Shown: piece after piece, positions 20,938 through 29,005 of the stretch
How the letters are laid out: each line of letters opens with the position of its first letter
Position numbering within the stretch: the stretch's first letter is position 1
Source: Pseudozyma flocculosa PF-1
Taxonomy: Eukaryota > Basidiomycota > Ustilaginomycetes > Ustilaginales > Ustilaginaceae
Assembly: GCF_000417875.1 (NCBI RefSeq)
Contig: NW_006920900.1
Location: 1-35,286, forward strand
Length of the DNA stretch: 35,286 nt
Direction of reading: 5' to 3'
Translations under genes and position numbers: made by a program
The notes under the pieces: generated by a model
What the model saw: only the letters and a program-made list of their open reading frames with translations
The model's database searches: none
What the model was told of the DNA's origin: nothing

Positions 20938-21992
20938 GTCTGTCGATGGTCGTCAAGTGCGAAGTGGGGAGGAAGGGGTGGTTCGATTCGGCAGAGTCGG
21001 CGTTGAAGAAGGTGAAGGACGCGGAAGAGGTCAGCAAGTCTGGCTGCTCGATCGACCGGTTTTGTAGGTCTCGTGCAAGGACGTGGGCCCTCAACGATGG
21101 GGTCTGGCGAGCTGTGCAGCAACGTGGCCGATACAAGCTTGCTTGCCTTTTGGCGACAGAACAAGAGAGCGAGGCAGGTAGGCACTTCAAGGGGCAAGCG
21201 AGACAGACTCGGCGTCGTGTCCACGCCGTCTAGACCGACGCGGGGCCCCTCGCGGCTGCATGCACTTGCACCTCGCTCGCGCAGCGATGACAATCAAGAA
21301 TGTGGGGTAGGAGCGATGGTGCCTCAGGCCCGGCGAGAACGGTCGTGAGGCACCGACAGTCCTGAACGTAGACCGGGACAACCGTTGCGGAAACGAGGCT
21401 TGGCGTCTGTCCCCCCGTGGCTCGCCACGGGGTACAGTAGCGAGTGACTGCACAGCAAGGGCGGGGAATCTGCAGCCATTCCCGGATGGTGGCGGTCGAG
21501 GGAGAGACGGTCGCCCTCCGTGTCATGGTGGGCACGAGCGGGCCAAATTCAACTCAGAGCCGCTTGCGGAGGAGAAGCGCAAGGATGCGCCTGCGGCTCC
21601 CGAGCGATAGTGGATGGAACACGGAGCCCAAGCAAAGAAGGGAAGCAGCGCATGGCTGGCGAGTTGAAGCATGGCCAGGCCGGGGTGAACGATCGGATTT
21701 GGCCGTTGCAGCGGGGGCAAAGCGTCGGCCGCGACGGAGTCCACAGCGAAGGAAGCGGCGGCCTCGACAGAGAAGCAGGCTAACAATCTCAGAGCATGAG
21801 ACGCGCGGAGGTGGGTACCGGTAGTGTACGTACGGACAGTGGGGGGTGATGGGTCACGCACACGAAGGTCACTACCGAACGTAAGTACTACCACTGAAGC
21901 AGCAACCCACGGCCATGACTGCGGGGGATTGGGGGTTGGGGTCGGATGTGCAGAGGGCACCGCGGCACGGCACGGCACGGGGGCGGGGCTTC

Positions 21993-22007
21993 CGGGGAAA
22001 TACCCCG
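21993..22007. promoter_or_regulatory. Inverted repeat CGGGG-N5-CCCCG (CGG-N9-CCG type)
   Basis: CGGGGAAATACCCCG has perfect 5-bp arms around an AAATA spacer. Inverted CGG triplets at fixed spacing are the classic binding site shape of dimeric Zn2Cys6 factors. It lies about 1.06 kb upstream of the symporter ATG and 1.02 kb upstream of the GH31 ATG. Function is inferred from shape alone. Confidence 0.4.
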
Positions 22008-22671
22008 ACGGACGTAGGGAACCAGGGGTGGCCGTGGTGGGTGAGCAAGGTGCGACCAGTCGAGCGGCCTGGCCAGCCAATGGCACACCGGGGGCGGCTA
22101 GAGGGGCGTAAGCATGAATGCACCGACCTCCGCCCTCCCGGAAATCTCATCGGCCGTCCACCCTGATCGATCTGTACTCACGACAGCTACAATTGGTAGA
22201 CCCCCCAGCGGAGCGCCAAGCCCGACTGAGCCCGGGTCAGTTGACAGAAGCCGTCGGCCGAGGCAGGCCCGCGGGGGCTGCCTGCTGCGCAGCGAGTCAG
22301 GCAATTTGGGCGGGGGGAGAGGGGGGGTGCCACACTTTGACAGCGCTGCCGCGACAGAGTTTGGGTTTGACAGACGTCAGTAGTGGCCCCGCGAGGTGCG
22401 GGGGCCCGATTTACCTCGCCAGTGATCCCGACTGGCTCGTGGGTCCTCGCCCCGCCGATGCAAACCCACGCCGTGTCACCCGGTCGTCTCTGCCGCCCGT
22501 ACGTGTATGCCTAACCATCGCTGCCTCATCTTGCTCCAAGCAGGTGGATCCCGATACCGTGGCTGCGTACGTTGTGTTGCGGGAGCGTCATCACATCGGT
22601 AATTTAGCCTTGGGGCTCTGAAGGCAGCGTAGGGCCGCGCCGGCCTGTTCGAGTACGCGTGCTTCGCTCTG

Positions 22672-22683
22672 TTGACCGGTCAA
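22672..22683. promoter_or_regulatory. Perfect 12-bp palindrome TTGACCGGTCAA
   Basis: The palindrome sits 340 nt upstream of the GH31 ATG and shares the core ACCGGT with GGTACCGGTACC upstream of GH105 and TCACCGGTGA upstream of GH92. It may be a factor site; no experimental support is available. Confidence 0.35.
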
Positions 22684-23022
22684 TTTACCTGTATCCCTGC
22701 GCGCCAGAGAGAGGGTCAACGTGCGCTTGCAGACGGTGTCGATCCACGACTACCTGGTGCTGTCGCTGAGATTTCCTCACGACACGTTCGCGGCACTCGC
22801 CCGGACCATGTCCTTACCTTCCTCGCCCGGCCCGGCCCGGCCCCGTCTGGTCAACCGCACTGACCAGCTCAGGGGGTAACATCCGTCCGACCGGTCCGTC
22901 CACGCTTCTGCTCCTTTCCTCCAAATGCTGGACTGCGCCCCTCCGCTCCTCATCGACATCTCAATCTATCCTTTCGAAGCAGCGCCATCGCTCCGACCCA
23001 GCACCGCATCTAGCTGTTCAGT

Positions 23023-26000
23023 ATGATCGAGCGTCCTCTGACCGGCTTTCAGCTCGTGGATGCTCCCACGCAGCAGAAGCACGCCTTCGTCCTCGCCAAT
23101 CCGCATGGCTACATCTTCACCCTGGCAGCTCTGGCCACCGGTGTGCTCAGGATCACCCTGACCGGTCCCGACAGGCCACCGCCTCCGCACAGCAACGTGA
23201 CTCTCAATGGTGCCCCCATCCCGCTCGCGTCTGTCGAGAACGACGCTCGGCTCAGACGCGCAGTCCTGCGTCCCCCTCCGGACTCCTCCTCGCAGGGGGG
23301 CCGCGGCGTGCCCCGATACGAGATCCACATCGACTGGGAGGACACAATCGTACTCGAGATCTTTCAGCTGACGCCCGGCGCGGAGCCCCTGCGCATCTTT
23401 GGAGACACCCCGCACAAGTCCTACTGCCTCAACCACGCCGGAATCACCAGGCACACCCGCCTCGACGTCAACTCCTTGCACCTTGGACTCGGCGAAAAGG
23501 GGGCGCCGATCGACCTCTCCAACCGTCGCTTTACCATCACAGGAAGCGACGCCGCAGGCTACGACGCTTACCTCTCCGATCCGCTGTACAAGCACACCCC
23601 TTTCCTCGTCTCGATCCCGAAACCGCTCGCGGATGACCCAACGGATGACCCAACGGACCGTCCTCTTCGTGCTGCCGTCGGACTCTACCACGCATCCAAC
23701 TCGGACGCCACATGGGACGTCGGAAAATGGATCAACGAGCCTTGGACGCTCTTCAAGAAGTTCGAGCAAGAGTGCGGCGGCCTCGAGGAGTACATTATAA
23801 TCGGCGACGGCCTCTCGGACGTGGTGGCCGGCTTCGCCGACCTTGTCGGTCGTCCCAAGCTCGTGCCGCGCGATTGGCTCGGATACCTTGCAAGCGGCAT
23901 GGGGCTCGGAGAGAGCGTAGGCACGGTGGAGCATGTCCGGCCGAATCTCTCGCAGACAAGATCGTACTGACTGCCTCTCTGCTATCCCCCCGACGCACAG
24001 GACGAACCCATCGCACAGGAGCTACTGTCCGGCTGGCCGGAGCTGTGCAAAAAGTGGGACATTCCGTGCTCGGCCATCCATGTGAGCGGCGCGCGCGTGT
24101 GCCTCTCGGTGCTACCCCAGTTCCTGGTGCTGATCTTATGGCCGTGCCTCATCTCCTGTCCCCTACGTCGATTGCGATGGCAACCTCTATAAAGCTTTCG
24201 TCCGGCTACACGGTCGACGAAAAGGGCAACCGGTGTGTCTTCACCATGAACACCAGGCGATACCCTGACTTTGCCGAGATGTGCCGCGTCTTCCACAGGG
24301 CTGGCATGAAGGTCACGCCTAACGTCAAGCCCTACGTGCTCGAGGACCATCCAGATTTTAAGAAGCTGCATGACGCGGGTGCACTCTTCACTGATCCGTC
24401 GACGGGTAAGGCCGTTGTCACTCGCATTTGGTCTTCGCTGCCGGGCATCAACGCAAAGGGCAGCTGGGTCGACCTCACCAGCCAGGCGGGACAGGATTGG
24501 TGGCGCGATGGCATCCTGGGCCTTGTCGATCTCGGAGTCGACGCGATCTGGAAGTGAGTATCGGTCCGCGTCGCGGGCGAGCGCAAACGGCTGCGGACGA
24601 CTTACCGACCGCGCACACGGCAATCGCAGCGACAACAACGAGTTTCTGCTCTTCGATGACGAGTACATCTGCAAGAACAACTCGGCCAACGCTCCGAACG
24701 CGGTGCGAGGACCAATCAAACTCGGCCTGGTCGGGCGTATGACAAATGTGAGTTGCTACGTGCAAGTCGTCCAAGACGGCGGCGCATGCTTCTCGGCGCT
24801 GAGAAATAAATGCTATTTCTCTCCCTCTTGCTCCGGGCAACCTCCGCGCGCAGACCGAAATGATGGCCAAGGTCAGCCACGACGCCCTCCTCGCGCGGCA
24901 TCCCGATCGCAGGCCGTTCGTCTTGACCCGCTCGGCCAACGTTGGCACGATGAGGTACGCCGCCTCGACCTGGTCGGGAGACAACCGCACCTGCTGGAAG
25001 AGTCTGCAGGGCGCCGTAGCGATGAACCTCAATGCCCAGCTCTCGCTCATGCAGTCGTACGGCTCGGACGTGGGCGGCTTCGCCGGCCCGCTGCCTTCGC
25101 CCGAGCTCTTTGTGCGCTGGGTCCAGATGGGCGTCACCCATCCGCGATTCTGCATCCACTCCTTCAAGCCCAACGAAAAAGATCCCTCGGGCAGCGCGAC
25201 GAACAATCTTCCGTGGATGGTGAGCAAGCGGGCGGATCTGGTCTGGTGGTTGTCCTCGGATCGGTCTTTACTAACTTGCACTCCGTTCATACGCCCTCGC
25301 CCATACGATCCGCAGTATCCCGAGGTGGTCGACATCATCCGCAACGAGATCAAGCGGCGCTACGAACTCTTGCCCTTCTTGTGAGCTTGTTCCCGACGCC
25401 GCTAATGAGACGCAAGCGCGCATCGACTACGTGAAACTGACCGACTGCGCATCACCGGACCGCATCGCAGCAACAACCTGAACTGGCAGTCGCACCTGCG
25501 TGCCACGCCGCCCAACACATGGCTTGGCTGGGGCGAGTTCGCAACCGACCCGACGCTCTATTCAAAAGAGATTCTCGACGGCTTCGACTACTGGCTTGGC
25601 CACGGCCAGCTGCTTGTGTGTGGCGCCTACTTTGCCGAGCAGGTGTCACGTCGAGTCTACCTGCCGCGCACGTCCAAGGAAGACACGGCGGTCTACTACG
25701 ACCTGCACGAACCGTACGGCGTGCACGCCGCCGGGAGCTGGCTCGACAACGTCTCGACGCCGCTGGAGCACTTTGCCATGTTTGCGCGCGAAGGCACCGC
25801 GCTACCGATCGGCAGGGACTCGGTCACACTGACGCAGAGATCCGGTCCGGCCATCGAGACCGGTGACGGCGTCAAGGTGAGGACCGTCGAAGAGGGGGGG
25901 CTTGCGACGTACGACGACTGGCGAGGTCTAGAGGTCTTTCCCTCGCCGCCCGGCGCAACCGGCCGCGAGTACGTCTACCGCTGGATCGAGGACGACGGCG

Positions 26001-26224
26001 TCAGCGAAAACCCGGAGACTGCTGCATTCGAGGTGCAATTCGGCGCAGAGGCAGACACGAACTCGGTCCGGGTCGCGGTCAAGGTCGAGGCCGGACAGTT
26101 CAAGCCGCTGTGGCTGCCCCGCGTGTGGATCGCACTGCCCGTCGGCGACGACCGATCCGTTTCAACCGCGGTCGAGGTGACCACTTGGAAGAGCCGAAAG
26201 GTGTATGCTATCGATGTCGCCTGA
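23023..26224 (+). CDS. GH31 alpha-glycosidase, intracellular (alpha-glucosidase-like)
   Basis: Seven exons: 23023-23916, 24001-24081, 24195-24553, 24630-24747, 24854-25219, 25316-25380 and 25471-26224, totalling 2637 nt and 878 residues. All six introns are 76-113 nt with GTGAGY-type donors (GTAGGC for the first). Joins restore family sequence, for example SAIH then LSSGYTVDEKG, and LPFF then NNLNWQSHLRATPPNTW. The nucleophile region reads AIWNDNNEF, giving Asp446; the acid/base region reads ASTWSGDN, giving Asp527. Residues 1-300 hold the N-terminal beta sandwich, and the barrel follows. There is no signal peptide, so the enzyme should be cytosolic, unlike secreted fungal alpha-glucosidases. 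GH31 includes alpha-glucosidases, alpha-xylosidases and others; the substrate cannot be fixed from sequence. It diverges from the symporter and is followed by pirin on the same strand. Confidence 0.92.
23631..23654 (+). repeat. 12-nt tandem duplication in the GH31 coding sequence
   Basis: The unit GGATGACCCAAC occurs twice in tandem and encodes a repeated Asp-Asp-Pro-Thr. It lies in a presumed surface loop of the N-terminal domain and keeps the reading frame. Confidence 0.95.
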
Positions 26225-26808
26225 GATCCAGTCTGGTCAGAGCAGTATAGCTGGCGTCGATTTTTTCCGAATGCTCCAGATGCAACTGGAAGACAGAGTG
26301 AATGTCCGATCAGAAGCGACGGCGACAGCTGAGCCAAGGCCGGCGTTAGCACACACCGACATTCTCCGGCCGAACTAGAGAGCATCCTTGGCAGGTTGAT
26401 GGCAGGTAGGCAGCTCAGCTTGCACACAACGTGGACATTGTCGGCGCTGTGAGAGGCGCCCCAGGCTGTTTGATGTGCAAAGTCCGAGATGGTGTCGAGG
26501 GGTGAACCCCTGATTACCCCCCTCGCCTGCCTGGCCCGGATATCGAGGCTGAAGGCTAACCCGTTCCCGATTTCGCCGGACGATTTCGTCTGACTTTGCC
26601 CGATGAGGCTCGGAGTTTGGCCGCTGTCATAACGCCGAATCTCCGGGGTTTGCACAGGCGCACGGGCGCCCTTACCGCCGCGTCGAGGCGGGGAGCGTCG
26701 TACCAAGCACCGATGCATCACCGTCTCGCCTTCGAGCAAGCACTCTCTCTCACGCCTATAAGAGGGGGCCGAGTCCTTCGTTCTTCCGGTCCATCCGATC
26801 TTATTCCC
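26225..26808. promoter_or_regulatory. Intergenic region between GH31 and pirin
   Basis: 584 nt with no gene recognised. It holds the GH31 3' UTR and the pirin promoter. The clearest element is TATAAG at 26757-26762. Confidence 0.55.
26757..26762 (+). promoter_or_regulatory. Candidate TATA box for pirin
   Basis: CCTATAAGAGGG at 26755-26766 is a good TATA match. A start about 25-40 nt downstream would place the ATG at 26809 as the first ATG of the message, which bears on the choice of pirin start. Confidence 0.5.
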
Positions 26809-28228
26809 ATGTCTAAGCCAGCTCCCACGCAGAGAAGCAAGAAAACATCTCACAAGCTAACCGCCGCCGCGCTCAGCCTCCTCTTCGCCGCCGCCGCCAT
26901 CATTCTCGCCCCTCGCTGCACCCACCTACTCAGCTCACGCAGCCCAGCGCTCGCTCGCCCCCTCACCAACCACCTCACCCGACCAATCAACATGGCTGCC
27001 TCTAGCGCCCTTCCGATTTCGAGGTTCGTCGTCAAGAAGGTTCCGGCTATCGAAACCGCCGAAGGAGATGGCGCCCGAGTCCGCCGCTCTATCGGTACGC
27101 CAGCTCTTAGGAATATCTCGCCGTAAGTTCTTTAGCAGCGGAATGATCCTGAAGGTACCCCTACTGACTGATCATGGTACCTTTCCTTCGTTTTAAAAGG
27201 TTCCTCATGTGTGATGATTTTGTAATTTCAGAGCACGCAGGCTTCCCGGATCACCCTCACCGTGGAATGACGACGGTCACTTACCTGCTCGAGGGCCAGG
27301 TACAGCATGAAGATTTTGCGGGACATGCTGGCACGATTGGTCCGGGCGACGTTCAGTGGTGAGTAAAGCCGTCGCAGCTCGCTCGTCTGTCGAATCCGAC
27401 CCTTGGCTGACCGAATCCGCCGCTGCTTGGTTCCTCGACCCGCAGGATGAACGCGGGCAAGGGCATCATGGTGAGTAGTCCGGCGTCGCGCTCGGCCCTA
27501 GCTCCGCTCGCTGCCGAACCGTACCTGACTGGTGCACCTTCTCCCCGGATCCTTTCTTGCCTCCTCGACAGCACGCCGAGATGCCGATCCACCGCGATGC
27601 GCAGGGCAACAAGCTGGTGGACCCGAACGGCCTGCAGCTGTGGTTGGACCTGCCTGCGGTCGCCAAAAAGGAGCCTCCGGCGTACCAGGAATACAAAGCG
27701 GATATGCTGCCGACGGCCAAGCCGCGTGCGTCTGAGCCCGTCGAGACCGAGGGCCATGGCTGGACGGTCAAAGTCGTTGCCGGCGAGTCGCACGGTGCCA
27801 AGTCGCCGATTGAGCTGCCGCAGAATGGCGGCGTGGTGTACGTCGACGTGCGCCTCGAGGGCAAGGGCCGCATCTTTCAAGAGATCCCCCGCGGCTTCAA
27901 CGCGTTCATGTACACGCTCAAGGGCAAGGTCCGGGTCGGGGACGACGCGCAAGGCGCTGTCTACGACCGCTATCACACGATGGTGCTTAGCAACGAGCCC
28001 GAGAGCGGTGCCAACGGCGTCTGGATCGAAAACGCAAGCGACGACGTCTCGGACGAGGCGCGCTTCATTCTGGTGGCGGGCGAGCCGCTGTCGCAGGGCG
28101 TGGTGCAGTACGGCCCCTTCGTCATGACGAACCGCGCCGAGATCCAGCAGACGCTGATGGACTTCCAGTACGGCGCCAACGGCTTCGAGAGGGCGCCCGG
28201 CTGGAAGAGCAAGATTGGCGGCAGGTAG
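26809..28228 (+). CDS. Pirin family protein (cupin), with N-terminal hydrophobic extension
   Basis: Exons 26809-27122, 27200-27358, 27446-27470 (only 25 nt) and 27572-28228 give 384 residues, or 323 if translation starts at ATG 26992. The introns are 77, 87 and 101 nt. The joined protein has the pirin signature: GARVRRSIG, SPFLMCDDF, FPDHPHRGMTTVTYLLEG, QHEDFAGHAGTIGPGDVQW, MNAGKGIM and HAEMP. The two His of PDHPH and the His and Glu of HAEMP correspond to the metal ligands of human pirin. Pirins are Fe-binding bicupins, nuclear cofactors in mammals and quercetin dioxygenases in some bacteria. Starting at 26809 adds 61 residues including a hydrophobic run (LTAAALSLLFAAAAIILA) that could be a membrane anchor or import signal; starting at 26992 gives the usual length. 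Both starts are in frame. Confidence 0.92.
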
Positions 28229-28983
28229 CGGGGCAGCGCCATGTGTCGGTCGAGCTCGGTTCCCATCTTTTGCGACCGCTCGTTTTCACCTTGTACATTC
28301 ACCGGTCTCGTCTACCGACTCGACAGAATCGCCCGCAGTAGTGAATCTCTCAGCACAGTACTTGATTTCGATCTTCCCTGAGCCGGTCGTCGTGTGTGAT
28401 GCCGTGTGAGGGCGGACGCGGTCGGAGGCGGTACGAGAGTGAGGGGACGGCGCAACGGTCCGTCTCGAGGCACCTCACCGGTGAATGGCGGGTGGGATTA
28501 TCGGTGATGTCTGGCCACCGGTCAACTCGAGTTTGTCCTTCCGCCGCAGGTCTACGTACGTACATGTGTATGTGTGCGTGCGGGTGGTTCTACCACAGCC
28601 CGAGGCCGGCTGTCTCGCCGCACGCAAGACGCACTCTGAAGCGAGGCGGGGAAGGCGGCGACGATCTTGGTGCGGATGCACGCCGTTGGGTTGCGCAACC
28701 ATCGACAGCGTGTCCGTACGTACGGGGTCTGTCTGAGGGCATCCACCCTTGCACTTGTCTACTCCTCTGCTACTCTACCTCACGCTCACCGTCTTGGTAG
28801 CGGCTTGGCCTGCAGCCTCCGCCCCACCACCATCTCGCTTCCCCACTCCTCTGAGCCGCACTGCTGCACTCGACAGGTACAAATACCTCGACCTTCCACA
28901 CCAGCCGCAATGAGCTCAACCGCCTCGACCACCCCCGCTCGCCTCTTCTCCCCCGACCTCGCCACCCTGCTGCGATCCTCGAG
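28229..28983. promoter_or_regulatory. Intergenic region between pirin and GH92
   Basis: 755 nt without a recognisable gene apart from a short upstream frame at 28910-29005. Palindromes include TCACCGGTGA (28475-28484) and CCGTACGTACGG (28714-28725), and there is an alternating TGTATGTGTGCGTG stretch near 28564-28580. A TATA-like TACAAATA lies at 28878-28885. Confidence 0.5.
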
Positions 28984-29005
28984 ATGCCATCACGTTCCGC
29001 CGTGA
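28910..29005 (+). other. Upstream ORF overlapping the GH92 start (31 residues)
   Basis: An ATG at 28910 opens a frame that ends with TGA at 29003-29005. It overlaps the GH92 start (28984) by 22 nt in a different frame. If included in the message it would hinder initiation at the GH92 ATG. Whether it is transcribed depends on the start site: the nearest TATA-like element (28878-28885) would place initiation very close to 28910. Confidence 0.4.

Larger units (their letters stand above)
20938..23022. promoter_or_regulatory. Large divergent intergenic region, symporter / GH31
   Basis: 2,085 nt between divergent starts at 20937 (minus) and 23023 (plus), the longest gene-free stretch in the window. 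Open frames here (for example 22086-21523 minus) are compositionally skewed and resemble nothing known. Distinct elements are an inverted repeat CGGGG-N5-CCCCG (21993-22007), three tandem GGCAC units (about 21964-21978), TACCGGTA (21816-21823), GTACGTAC (21826-21833) and a perfect 12-bp palindrome TTGACCGGTCAA (22672-22683). The size and palindromes suit a regulated divergent promoter. Confidence 0.55.

Noticed and set aside
21523..22086. 187-codon minus-strand frame in the symporter/GH31 spacer
   Set aside because: Composition is irregular, there is no domain, and no clear promoter or splice pattern. Kept as non-coding.
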